From Lasiosphaeris hirsuta (lineage: Eukaryota; Ascomycota; Sordariomycetes; Sordariales; Lasiosphaeriaceae), in NCBI GenBank assembly GCA_030549175.1, contig JAUKUA010000001.1:2666001-2730000 (forward strand): DNA of 64,000 nt, given 5' to 3'. Below, one piece after another: positions 11,060 through 20,788 of this stretch (its first letter is position 1; each line of letters begins with the position of its first letter). The translations under genes and the position numbers were made by a program. The notes beneath the pieces are model-generated. The model ran no database searches and was not told the DNA's origin. It saw only the letters and a list, made by a program, of their open reading frames with translations.

Positions 11060-13513
11060 GCTGACGTTTCTCTATCTTGTGCCGAGAATGTTGGTTGCCG
11101 TCAAACTTCTGTTGGTTTCGAGGTATGTGGGGTCACTAGGTGACGTGAAGGCGACTGGGTGCAGAGGCGGAGCGGTGCGAGATATCTGCTGTGTTGGCAG
11201 GTGAACTCGAGGAAAACCAAGCACCCTGAGAGAATAAAATGGGTGAATGGGATCAAGTGCAACTTGGTAGGCGCCCAGCAAGCGAGGGATAGTGGGCAGG
11301 CGAGCTTAAGTGCGACAACGATTGACTGGCGCTCGCTCTTGACTTCCTGTCTCAGTTGACGGCAGGGAAGGGAGCGCGGTTTTCCTTGCAGTCGAACGGT
11401 ACAGAGGACAGCGGTGCCACGACTAAACGCCGCCCGAACGAGCGAGGTATGCCTCTGGCAAAAATGGCTGCGAAAGGACGCCGCAGCCGCCCAAGATAAC
11501 GCAGCTACACCTCAGATGGAAAACAAGGTGGGTGGGTCTCGCTGGACCTCAACCTCACGAGGTGGGCATGGAGCTGGCTCTCGAAGTCGCCTTCTTGATG
11601 CCAATAGGATTGGAAATGGCCACGGGAACGCCTGGTATATGCCCCAAAGCCAGGGCCAGCGACCAGCGGCCAGGCGGTGCAAAATTGCGGACATGTTCAC
11701 CTTGTGTGATACGGCAACGGCTGTGAGATGCACCATCCCGTCGCAACTGCCCAAACCACTCACCTTTGGCAGCCCTGGTAGGCACTTGGGCCGGATTCCA
11801 GTCCAGTCGCACCTGTCTCAGAGTGACCCGCCTACCCCCTACTTCACGTGCACTTACCTCCCTTATTCCATTCCCCGTTCGTGTTACCGCCTCACAAACA
11901 TGGAGGCGTGTTCCAGGAGCTAACTAACTGATGACGGATGAGAAGCAAACAAGATTAATTTATAGGCATTCGGCCCAATCCATGATTTTGACGAGGGAAC
12001 AATGCGGCACACAAATCCCAGTAGAAAAAGGTGCGGCTCAAATAGCCGTTCTACTCAAGCGCTGCGGACCTAGACGGCGTCCACAAGAACCTAAGGTAGC
12101 TGAAGACATCGGGCTCCCCGGCGCGTTTGTGTGTATCTCACAGGCAACACGGGCCCCTGAATCGACAGGCGCACACGCGGTTTGAGAAAAGGCATAGGTC
12201 AACATCACTCGTTACAGTGGCCCATCTGGCTTGGACTCAAAGGTTCTCAATGCAGAGGATGATGCTATTCCATAATTTTTCGTGTGAGCCGGTCTCGATC
12301 GAACGCCCAACTCCGCCAGGATGACGTTGGCCACGAACAGAGCCGCCTGTCGCCAAGCTATGGGGGTGCGGGTGGCGGTGTTCGCTACCCACCTGCAGAC
12401 CCCACGCAAAGCTCGATTCCAGGCGATCCACTGTGGCGGAAAAAGTCAGGGCCGGGAGGGCTGACTGCTTCCGCCTCCACAAGCGACCATTGCATCCACA
12501 CATTCACGCCATCAATGCGGATCATTTCGATGTCAGTGTCACGGACCAAGCTAGCAGCCCTGAGAATTCCCAGCAACAAACGAGGTCGCGTCCTCAATCT
12601 GATCCTCGATCGAGACGCCCTCAAAAATTGGTGAAAACGGGCTGTTGAAAGGCCCGGCCGTCAGCCCAGCACTGATGTTCCTTCTGCATCTTTTCCAACT
12701 GCTTTCTCAGCTGTGCCGTTTCTGCTTGGCTCTCAATTCCCCAATCCATGCGACTAGTTTGCCCTTGATTATGCCACAGCACTCTACACGAGACGTCTGC
12801 CGCCCATTCCTCCCCACTGTTGCCCAATCAGTCGCTCCTGGAGCTGTTCCCGCACTCCACTCAACCACACCACGAGCCTTCTTGTTATAATCGTCAATGG
12901 GAACCAGAGGGCTCGGCTTAAGAACCAGCTCTCGTTGATGCTGACGTCCTACTCAGCCGCATTCGGGGCGCCAGTCCCCTGTTTTCGTCCCTCTAAGGGT
13001 TGTATGTTTCCTGAAGATCGCAGCCTTATTGGCTTTTGCTCGGTACCCACCCTCCACCTCAATCTAATTTAATGTTGCCCACAGTGGGCTGTCCCGGACC
13101 GTCCGTAGCTGGAGCCGGACCGTAACCCAACGGCGAACTTGCCTCTTGGCTATGCCAGTTACCCAATATCCCGGTCTTCGTTAGGCATAGTGAGCCATGA
13201 GGGGGCAAGGTGTGGGTTAATGCTAAGATATTATCCCTTGGCGCAGCCCACCGTGGCATCGCAAACCACGGACGAGTCTTTCTACATGCCACGCGGGGCA
13301 CTATGATATACCAGATTTTTTTTCGTATCCAGATCCTACTACCTTGCCAATCCCAGATCACATCCTACCAAGGGCCACCGGCCAGGTATAAGAAGGAGAA
13401 TGCGCACATTCTCCTGTCCTTGTTATTCTGTAGCTTCAGCTTCATTCAGTTTCCGAAGACTCCCATTCCTTTGCTCACAGCTCTTCAAGCTATTTTATCA
13501 ACTCAAGCCCGCC
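11060..13513. other. Long gene-free region upstream of AA9 gene
   Basis: About 2.45 kb without a supported gene. The right end is the AA9 promoter. It contains GGC(A/T)4-type sequences (GGCTTAA near 12911, GGCTTTT near 13031) that fit the core sought by XlnR/Xyr1-type cellulase activators, and a GCGGGG CreA-like core near 13293. These short motifs are expected by chance at some frequency, so their role is only a possibility. Confidence 0.35.
13386..13415 (+). promoter_or_regulatory. Core promoter of AA9 gene: TATA-like box and adjacent perfect inverted repeat
   Basis: A GGTATAAG element lies about 128 nt before the AA9 ATG. Immediately after it, 13394-13402 and 13407-13415 form a perfect 9-bp inverted repeat (AGGAGAATG / CATTCTCCT) around a CGCA loop. 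It could be an operator or a hairpin in the mRNA leader. Confidence 0.4.
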
Positions 13514-14283
13514 ATGCGCTTCGATCTTCTCGTGCTGGCCTTTGCGCCACTCGTCGCTAGCCACGGTGCGGTTACCAGCTATATCATCGGCTCTACAGAC
13601 TTTCCTGGCTACGAGGGCTTCGCTCCTTCAACAAGCATCAAGACGATCCAGCGTCAGTGGCCAGACTACAACCCAACTCTGACCGTTTCGGACCCCAAGA
13701 TACGTTGCAATGGCGGTCAGTCGGCGCCATTGTCCGCCTCCGTCAAGGCTGGCGAGAATGTCACGGCCGTATGGAAGCAATGGACGCATCAGCAGGGCCC
13801 AGTCATGGTATGGATGTTCAAGTGCGACGGCGAGTTTGCCTCGTGCAGCGGTGACGGGAAAGGATGGTTCAAGATTGATGAGATGGGTATGTGGGGGGGC
13901 GTCTTGGACTCGAACAACTGGGGCACTGCTATCGTCGTCAAGAACCTCAAGTGGAGCAGCGCAATCCCAAGCAACATTGCGCCAGGCAATTACATCATCC
14001 GCCACGAGCTGCTCGCTCTCCATCAAGCAAATACGCCACAGTTTTATGCCGAGTGTGCTCAACTAGTCGTCACTGGCGACGGGACAGCAACTCCCCCCGC
14101 AGACTTCCTCTACCCCATCCCGGGATACGCGCCTCAAAGCGACCCTGGAATTACTGTAAGCAGTCCCCAGTTAGATTAACGATGGATCCCGTGGCTGACG
14201 CTGGGCAGGTCGACATCTACATGGGCAAGGAGACCACCTATACTCCCCCAGGAGGCCGGGTTTGGTCTGGGTTTACTTTCTAG
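13514..14283 (+). CDS. AA9 (formerly GH61) lytic polysaccharide monooxygenase, secreted
   Basis: Exons 13514-14155 and 14209-14283 join to 238 residues. AA9 enzymes are copper-dependent and oxidatively cleave cellulose or related glucans outside the cell. Seen: a 16-residue signal peptide (MRFDLLVLAFAPLVAS) whose cleavage exposes His17 as the required N-terminal copper ligand (HGAVTSYIIG). The second copper histidine is in WTHQQGP (about His92), the axial Tyr and partner Gln in PQFYAEC (about Gln176, Tyr178), and the second-sphere His in IIRHELLALH. Cys65 and Cys181 are placed for the conserved disulfide. There is one NVT sequon and no cellulose-binding module or GPI signal. The upstream ATG in frame lacks a better signal peptide, so 13514 was chosen. 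The intron is 53 nt. Confidence 0.95.
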
Positions 14284-14690
14284 GGGCGAGGCGACACCGA
14301 GGAAATGCCTCGACGCAGGCCAGGAGCCCTCTAGACGCACTCCCTTGTACATAAATATATCATCGTCGGCAATATCCCTCGCTTGAGCGGCTGTGGCTCT
14401 TGCGAGCGTTGGCGGGTGGGTTTCACAGAGCAGCAGGGACGCTGCGAATAAATGACTGCAGTTCGATATCTATGATATTCCAATCAAGTGAGATAACCTC
14501 TCTCTCTCCAACTCCGGGTTACCTAAGTATAGGGAACCACATAAACGATGTCGTCCAAAGAATAGAATCAAATTTGATTGAAGACTTCTTAGGTAAAGCT
14601 AAAACAATGAACAGTTGAAAAAAAAAAAAGATTTTTTTTTTTTTTCATGGGCGCTGTCCCATCCTACTTCCATTTACGAATCAAGCAACC
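14284..14690. terminator. Convergent 3' region with A12/T14 hairpin-capable tract
   Basis: The AA9 gene (+) and the methyltransferase gene (-) end 407 bp apart. Near the methyltransferase end, twelve A at 14618-14629, then GA, then fourteen T at 14632-14645 can pair with each other. On either transcript this gives an A- or U-rich element close to the stop codon, plausible as a bidirectional 3'-end signal. There is no gene between. Confidence 0.4.
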
Positions 14691-15611
14691 TCAGTCCAAC
14701 ACCAACGTGGCAACCCAGACATCCATACTTCTCACGCCTCTCACCCCACCAACGGCCTCGGCAGCCGAAACCGTCGCGTCCCTCGCCGACCGCAACAACG
14801 CCCTCACCCTGTCACCCTCGACGCGCTCAACTTCTTGTACAAATCCCTCATCAACCACACTGCCAACCTCCCACCGCCCATCCGCCAGCTCACGCTCGGG
14901 GACCACAAACCCCTCGCTCTCGACTCGCCACCCACACTCACGCACGACGTCCTTGATCCCCGCCGGCGTCACCACATTCCGAATGTTCTCCTCGCTCTCC
15001 ACCTTGTGAGCCTCCAACGTCGCGCGCGCCAGCGCGGCAAGCACATGTGCCGCCGCCGAGGGCTGGGACGCGCGCAGCGCCCACTCGGCGATGCACACGC
15101 GGCTGACGCGGCCGCGCAGGGCGGTGAGAATCTCGGGGAGGGTGGACGGGGAGGGAAAGTACCAGATGCAGTGGGCGAGGATGGCCGTGTCCCACCTGGG
15201 AGCCGGGTTGGCGGCGAGGAAGGCGACGGGGTCGGCGCGGTGGAAGGTTATCAGGGATCCGACGGGCCCCGCCGAGAGGTGCGACTGGGCTTGGGCGAGG
15301 GTGAAGGGGGCGCCGTAGGTGGGCGAGGCGGGGTCGAGGGCGGTGATGTGGCCGTTGATGGGACCCTGGGCGGGGGGCGATGCGGGGGGCCATGAGACGG
15401 CGGCCGCGAGGGCCGCTGTGCAGGTGCCTTGGCCGCAGCCGATCTCGAGGACCTGGTGGCCGGGCGAGGGGCCGGACGGGCCCCAGGCGTTGATGAGGTT
15501 GATTCGGTGGACGGCTTGGCTGACTTCGATGGCAAGGGATGTCGGGGATGGCGCGGAGGGTTGGATGGCGTACGAGGCAATCTGGGGGGCGTCCGAGACT
15601 GGCAGAGGCAT
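14691..15611 (-). CDS. SAM-dependent methyltransferase, class I, fungal
   Basis: Single exon, 306 residues. The Rossmann-type methyltransferase core is visible: motif I VLEIGCGQGTCTAALA at about 54-69, an acidic motif II region in HITALDPASPTYG, and an aromatic motif IV-like segment DTAILAHCIWYFPSPSTLPEI. The C-terminal portion matches a common uncharacterised fungal group related to the UbiE/MenG methyltransferases. The substrate cannot be told from the sequence; a small molecule is more likely than protein or RNA. Local GC content is very high, so long opposite-strand open frames appear but are shadows. No clustered biosynthetic genes surround it. Confidence 0.85.
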   Translation of the reverse strand: MPLPVSDAPQIASYAIQPSAPSPTSLAIEVSQAVHRINLINAWGPSGPSPGHQVLEIGCGQGTCTAALAAAVSWPPASPPAQGPINGHITALDPASPTYGAPFTLAQAQSHLSAGPVGSLITFHRADPVAFLAANPAPRWDTAILAHCIWYFPSPSTLPEILTALRGRVSRVCIAEWALRASQPSAAAHVLAALARATLEAHKVESEENIRNVVTPAGIKDVVRECGWRVESEGFVVPERELADGRWEVGSVVDEGFVQEVERVEGDRVRALLRSARDATVSAAEAVGGVRGVRSMDVWVATLVLD

Positions 15612-16476
15612 GATAGCGGTGCTGATGGGAGATGATGGGGGATGATGGGTGCGATACTATAATCTGTTTTGTTGAGTTTTTATGCTCAGAATTTAGGTGG
15701 GATGTTGTTCTGGTATCATAGAAATTTCAGCCGATTGTTGAGCGTGGTGACCTCTCTCAAAGGCAATCAATCCATCGGGGGGCAACAAACTTATTTTATG
15801 CAACTCCAGTACAGACAGATTCAAGTTGGGATATACCAAGACTTGTAATTGGAATATTAATTAATTCCCACCAAAACATGTGCTGCTCCATCTTTTACGA
15901 GCTGGGTTTGGTTGAATGAGTCACTTCGTGAAGCCTCTATTCACGGGCTACAATGGTGGATGTGTCAGCGTCGATCTCAAGGGGGTGGTGACTCTGCTCG
16001 GTTCGCTAAGGTATAGCTGATTTTGCCCAAAATAATGACTATAGCCGCACAAAGCCTTGAGAGTCATTGACCAAATTAGGAAGGTCACGGAAGTGATATG
16101 ATTTCGGATGTAAGCGCGCTAATGCATCTGCGAGTGCACGGAGCTGTAAGCACTGACAAGTTAAAACCAGATGGATCCTCCAATGGTTGCTGTTGTAAAG
16201 AAGTCGATTATTTAATCCACAATCTGTTTCGCACCCAGCATTCCCCTGAACTTCAACCTGATGATTAGAGTTTTGACAGATGCCCCCAAAGTAAGGTACC
16301 CCCAAGCCTCGACCCACTCGGCTTTGGGGAGATTTTTTATTCAAAAGAGCCTCTTGTGCAGTGGCTAGCCGGTGGAGAAATGTTCGCCGCTTGGATGGAG
16401 AGGGTGGCATCAGGTCCATATACACCGAAACCTGGCTCCTCTCAACACCACGAGTGGATTCTCACGATCCACCGGA
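15612..16476. other. Intergenic upstream of methyltransferase
   Basis: AT-richer spacer holding the methyltransferase promoter. A short minus-strand frame at 16039-16425 is not protein-like. Nothing else was seen before the tRNA gene. Confidence 0.5.
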
Positions 16477-16568
16477 GCCCGCTTAGCTCAGTGGTAGAGC
16501 GCATCACTAGTATCCTAATACAAGATTCCGACATGATGAAGTCCTCAGTTCGACTCTGGGAGTGGGCT
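16477..16568 (+). tRNA. tRNA-Thr (anticodon AGT) with 20-nt intron
   Basis: The full cloverleaf can be drawn. The acceptor GCCCGCT pairs with AGTGGGC (one G-U). The D arm is GCTC-AGTGGTA-GAGC. The anticodon stem CATCA/TGATG encloses a loop with C32, T33, anticodon AGT at 16509-16511 and A37. The T arm is CTCAG-TTCGACT-CTGGG. Between A37 and position 38 sits a 20-nt insert (16513-16532), the standard place for a nuclear tRNA intron. Internal A and B box promoter sequences are intact. It reads the threonine codon ACU and, after A34 to inosine editing, ACC. Confidence 0.9.
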
Positions 16569-16927
16569 TGCTAACACGAAACATGAATACTTTCTTCTTG
16601 CCAGTCACCCATCCCGTTGGCTTTCCGAACCAGGGTAATAAAGATCGTGGCCTCAATGACTTCAATGACGTTACGGTTTTACCCATCCCTTTTGCCTCTC
16701 AGCTGAACTCAATACATGTTGGGGAATCATTGCTATCTGGCAAGAAAGGGAAACATGTCTTGATACTCGGGAAGTGGCTGACGTTTCCATCGTGATTGAG
16801 AATGCTAACCTACTTCCGAGAGTTTGAGGGAGTTGAAAGTCAAGATGCCCGCCTGTGTACAGGTCGAAAGGTTTCGGGGGCGCAGAGAGTAAACCGGCCG
16901 AACCAAAGCCTACTCTACACATAACAC

Positions 16928-16935
16928 TATAAAAT
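16928..16935 (+). promoter_or_regulatory. TATA box upstream of coiled-coil ORF
   Basis: TATAAAAT lies 159 bp before the ATG at 17087 and is followed by a pyrimidine-rich leader, a typical arrangement for an inducible fungal promoter. It suggests the downstream ORF is, or recently was, transcribed. Confidence 0.5.
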
Positions 16936-17004
16936 CAGGCCGATCCCCCCTACCGGCAGTACCGCACTTCTCAACAGTTCCTCAAATCCCAGTCACCTTC
17001 TTGT

Positions 17005-17060
17005 TCTCTTCCAGATCTCTTCCAGATCTTTTCCAGATCTTTTCCAAATCTCTCCAAGTC
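17005..17060. repeat. Short tandem repeat TCTTYYCCAGA
   Basis: Four to five imperfect copies of an 11-12 bp unit (CTCTTCCAGAT, CTTTTCCAGAT, CTTTTCCAAAT, then degraded) lie in the pyrimidine-rich leader just before the ATG at 17087. Confidence 0.75.
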
Positions 17061-17086
17061 GCTCCCAGTTCTCTTTCACCATCAAC

Positions 17087-17634
17087 ATGGCATCCGAAAA
17101 CTCACAGGACGGTCGCGGGTATTCATGGAGCCTAGCCTCCCCCAGCACTCTCGACTTTTCTCCCAAAGACAGAGATTCGGAAATGTCAAGAAGCGCAAGC
17201 CCGCAGCCGCAAGACGAGCAGCAATCTGAGGCGCACCAGCCGGAGGAAGATGAAGAACTGAGGGACACCAAGCTCATTGCCACATTATGTCACTTTGCGA
17301 AAACCTCCAAGGACTAAAAAAAGACGCTACGGAAGCCGCGGGGGAGCGTCAAGAACTCGAGCTCAGAAATTGGGATCTTCTTGAGGATTTTGGAAACATC
17401 CAGCAGGCACATGCAGGGCTGAGGAGGCAAAATTCGGCACTCCAGGATGAGAGCAGGAAGTGCATGTGCAGCCTCACGACTCCTCGCCACGAGTATGTGG
17501 AACTTGAGAAGGAGAATGCACGACTTAAGCAGCATAATGAGGACCTTGAACAGCAAGTATCAGACCTCGAGGAAGCGGTCAGGTATGTTCCACCGACAGT
17601 GAAACCGAACCGGGCCCTAAGGCGTGGCCGCTGA
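17087..17634 (+). pseudogene. Coiled-coil protein ORF broken by a frameshift (possible ultra-short intron)
   Basis: Frame 1 (17087-17317) starts at a good ATG after a TATA box and gives 76 residues rich in Ser, Glu and Gln. A second frame (open from 17287 to 17634) gives 115 residues with strong heptad character (ELEKENARLKQHNEDLEQQ), typical of a coiled coil. The two overlap out of frame and together look like one protein. The shift must lie between about 17249 and 17316, because the downstream frame has stops just before it. No normal intron fits. A 35-nt segment 17289-17323 (GTCACT to AAAAG) would restore frame if removed but is shorter than known fungal introns. Sequencing error, a real frameshift mutation or two separate small genes remain possible. 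A GTATGT donor near 17584 suggests the 3' end may also be spliced. I do not recognise the family. Confidence 0.5.
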
Positions 17635-18059
17635 GGGTCCATCGCTGATTTCAGTCATAGGTGATCTTTCGTTGGTGCCGGTCACAACGCTTCAGCCGTC
17701 TGCAGACCCCAGGACAGAGCTGACGGGCTTCATGACAGTGGTTAATCCACACAAAGACAGGTTTTAGTATAGTCCCGACATCGAATCATTGCGTGCTTGG
17801 GTAGGGTACATCAGCTTGCCGTTTTGATTTTCCGGTGCCCGACTGTACCACCTCAAGCTTCCCAGCAAATATACAAATTATCCCACCTCCCTTTCTTTAC
17901 TGTAGTGATTTATGTGTGATGTCACGGTGAGTGTCATGGAACAGCGGTGCCTTTGGGAATAATGCCAGTGACCGTGATGACTTCCTCGGGGTCGTAAATA
18001 TCCAGGTAAGCTAAGACGTGTCTTTCTATATGCATTATCAACAATACTCATGGAAGCAC
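17635..18059. other. Intergenic, convergent 3' ends
   Basis: No gene is supported between the coiled-coil ORF (+) and the alanyl-tRNA editing protein gene (-). A possible second exon of the coiled-coil gene after the TTTCAG at 17651-17656 ends almost at once. Confidence 0.4.
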
Positions 18060-18931
18060 TCAGACTACGGTATATGACACCCTTGATGTGCCCTTACTCC
18101 TCGAGATCTTCTTGACTTTAGTCTCGCCACATAGGTCTGTTGTCTCGACGTGTGTTCCACCACACGGATATACCTCGGCACCGACAATCTTGACGACACG
18201 GAACTTCTCGCCCGGCGGCGCCAGGCTTCTGTCGGGAATCAGCCTCTCGAGTCCGTTGGCGCGGAAGTCGTCCTCGCCCCAGAAGTCAATCTCGACGGGC
18301 ATGGCGCGCGCAATGTACTCGTCGAGTCTGCGCTGGATTGGCTCCTTCCACTTGCCCTCGATGGAGCCTTGGAATTCGCACGAGGCGGATTCAGGAACGT
18401 GTGACGCTTTGAGCTCGTCGAAGCCGGGGACCTCGGCCTCGAGCAGGTGCCGCACGGCGGCGCCGAGCACGTGGCCGGCCGTGTGCAGTCGCGAGTACAG
18501 CAGGCGCTTGTCGGCGTCGACGGCCTGCTCCACCACATCGCCGACGGCGAAGCTGGACGGGTCGGCACCGGCTTCAAAGTGGCCAAAGTGTAGCACCTGG
18601 CCGTCGTGCACGGCGTCGGTGCGCGCAGCGCTCACTCGAAAGACAGCCGGTCCGTGGGAGATTGCTCCTTCATCCGATGGCTGGCCGCCGCCCTGGGGGT
18701 GGAAGATAGTCTTGTCGGTGACAATGACGAAGTGCTGGTCAGTCCCTTGCTTGAACAGGGCGCGGTTGGCGTCTTCGAGCGCAGAAAAGGGGCGGACTGA
18801 GGAGACGACAGCGTCGAGCTTATGGAGCTTGGCATCGTAGTGGAACGCAAGGTGCGTTCGCGGCGTAGTGCTCCCCTGTGCCGAGAGGTTAATTGGGGCA
18901 ACCTGTGGTTCTATAAAGCAAGACGTACCAT
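18060..18931 (-). CDS. Alanyl-tRNA editing protein (AlaX family), start codon on its own exon
   Basis: Exons 18929-18931 (only the ATG) and 18060-18875 give 272 residues. AlaX proteins are free-standing relatives of the AlaRS editing domain that hydrolyse mischarged Ser- or Gly-tRNA(Ala) in the cytosol. Seen: FHPQGGGQPSDEG at about 59-71, the zinc motif HTAGH at 132-136 (HxxxH), and CGGTH at 239-243 (CxxxH), all intact. The ATG is followed directly by GTACGT, a consensus donor; a branch-like ATTAAC and a CACAG acceptor follow 53 nt later and give MGSTTPRTHLAFHYDAK. Reading without splicing from that ATG meets a TAG within six codons. An unspliced upstream frame would give an implausible N-terminus, so splicing is preferred. 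Family lengths of about 220-290 fit. Confidence 0.87.
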
Positions 18932-20008
18932 TTTCGGGTTTGGTGCTATCAGAAAAAACCAACGGGCAGAGTTATTTTGTTTTCTAGGTACCTTTTTTTT
19001 TTTTTTTTTTCCTTCCGGGGACTGCTACCCAAATGCCTTGATAATAAGGGAGCGTTGGATGCGGGGGGATGCCAGTGTCGAGTCATTTGCGGGGCGTCTT
19101 TGCCTGAATCAACCACTGGGTTCCGCTCCATTCCATTGCCACCTCTATTCTCTATAATGAATGCAACTAAGCAATTTTACACAGATGAGATCTCTTGCAT
19201 TTTCAGATGAGTTGTACAAGTACGGATTCAGTCCTGGCTCACGACCCAACCCCGTGCGCCCTCACCGAACTACTTTTCCATGGGACTACATCAACCTGGC
19301 ATTTGCCATTATTTATCCCGCCCGGCAGCTGGGCTGTGGGCTTTCAGTTGAAAAAACACCAATCATGATGAAAACTTGAACTATCGCTCACCAGGGCTGC
19401 CTCCATCGGCCCACAAGTTGTACGCATGGCACGGTGGTGCGCGCGAAAGCTGACGGCAGAGCACGGACTAAAACTCTTCACCAGCTTCCACTTATTTAAC
19501 CGCCGTGTCATCCAGTATCGACCTGATCATGGCCCATGATGGGTGACTAGGTTGCACTGATCGGGAAGCACTCCAACAAGCAGCCTAACCTCCCCAAGTA
19601 GCGGACACATATCAGTTTATTAGACGCGGAGCCACTGGCCAATCTGTTAATTAACGCGCCTTTGGCCAATCCGTGAAACTGCTGCAGTACCAATACTATT
19701 GCCCACATGGCGTGCTATTTCCTGGGGAAGCAAAGTCATTTGAAATTCTGACGCTGAAATTCAAAGTCCAATTCGACCTCAACCCAATCTCTAGGTACTC
19801 GGTGCTCTCAGTACTCGTACAAGCTCCTGACAGTCGCTCAACGTAGTATTATGCATCACAATCCCAATCCATCGGGGACCTGATCTAAAAAGGATTGTCT
19901 AACCTTCTCTAGTATTTCCAAGTCTATTCCTCAAAAAATACCTACGATTCGGCATCACAAGCTCCAATGTCGACACCAGTACTACCCCCGAGAAACCAGC
20001 AGCCTCCA
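18932..20008. other. Intergenic upstream of AlaX, with T18 tract
   Basis: No supported gene. A run of eighteen T at 18993-19010 (A-tract on the AlaX strand) lies about 60 bp before the AlaX ATG and may be a nucleosome-excluding promoter element. The rest up to the SDR stop holds only chance frames. Confidence 0.5.
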
Positions 20009-20788
20009 TCAGACGAGTAAAGCGCCACTGTCTGTCCCCGCGACGGCTCCGGTAGCATTCCCATCCTTCATCAACCAGAGATACGCCTCGGCCACATCCT
20101 CGACAGCGCCAAACTTTCCCGTCGGCATCTTCGCCTCCACACCCTTGACCATGTCCGCCTTCTCCTCAGCACTCATGTGCCCCCACAGCCCGGTATCTAC
20201 ATAGCCAGGTCTCACCACATTGACCCTCATAGGCGCGAGATCCAGGGCTAGAGCCCGAGCGAGCGATACGAGGCCGCCGGCAAAGTAGCTGATGACGCTC
20301 CACCCCTTGGTCGGCCGCTCCGACACGGACCCGCTGGTGATGGTCAGGCTCGACGTGTTGACCGCAGGCAGGTAGCGCGCGGCGACCTTGGCCACGAGCA
20401 CGGGGACTACCATTCGCATATGGGCCGCGGCGTGGATCCCATCAGCGGTGACGCTGTCTAGGCCGCCGAGGGAGAGGGGGTCGGCGGCGGTGAAGACGAC
20501 GTGGTTGATGGAGCCAAGGCCGTTCTGTGCGGCGTCGAAGAGCGTTGCTAGGTCGGCTTCGGCTGAGGGCTTGGAGAGGTCGGTGGTGAGACCGCGGACG
20601 GTGCGGTCTGGGTAGGACGTGGAGAGGTTTGATACGGCAGCGATGACTTTGGCTGGCGACGACGAGGATATGGTCACTTTTGCGCCCGAAGCGAGCGCAG
20701 CTTCGGCGACGGCTAGTCCGATGCCTGAGGAGCCGCCAATGACGAGGACATGCTTATCTTGAAGCTTGTGGTAGGTGGTAGGAGACAT
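20009..20788 (-). CDS. Short-chain dehydrogenase/reductase with altered YxxxK motif
   Basis: Single exon, 259 residues, the length of classical SDRs. Seen: cofactor motif GGSSGIG at about 18-24, DL in place of the usual acidic adenine-ring contact, a catalytic Ser in TSGS at about 151-154, Tyr168 in WSVISYFAGG, and PGYVDTGLW with the typical PG after strand beta-6. Classical SDRs have Lys four residues after Tyr; here it is Gly172. A fungal subgroup with GWSVxxxYxxG and LALDLAPxRVNVVxPGxVxTxLW shares this change, so it may be an alternative catalyst rather than a dead enzyme. The absence of an acidic residue at the end of beta-2 (VTISSSS) suggests NADP(H). The substrate is unknown. No pathway neighbours are present. 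Confidence 0.85.
   Translation of the reverse strand: MSPTTYHKLQDKHVLVIGGSSGIGLAVAEAALASGAKVTISSSSPAKVIAAVSNLSTSYPDRTVRGLTTDLSKPSAEADLATLFDAAQNGLGSINHVVFTAADPLSLGGLDSVTADGIHAAAHMRMVVPVLVAKVAARYLPAVNTSSLTITSGSVSERPTKGWSVISYFAGGLVSLARALALDLAPMRVNVVRPGYVDTGLWGHMSAEEKADMVKGVEAKMPTGKFGAVEDVAEAYLWLMKDGNATGAVAGTDSGALLV

Larger units (their letters stand above)
16569..17086. other. Spacer and leader of coiled-coil ORF
   Basis: No gene is supported. It contains a TATA box (16928-16935) and a tandem TCTTTTCCAGA-like repeat in the presumed leader. Confidence 0.5.

Noticed and set aside
17087..17200. An intron from GTATTC (17118) to AGACAGAG as explanation for the frameshift in the coiled-coil gene
   Set aside because: The spliced reading meets a TGA at once, so it does not restore the downstream frame.
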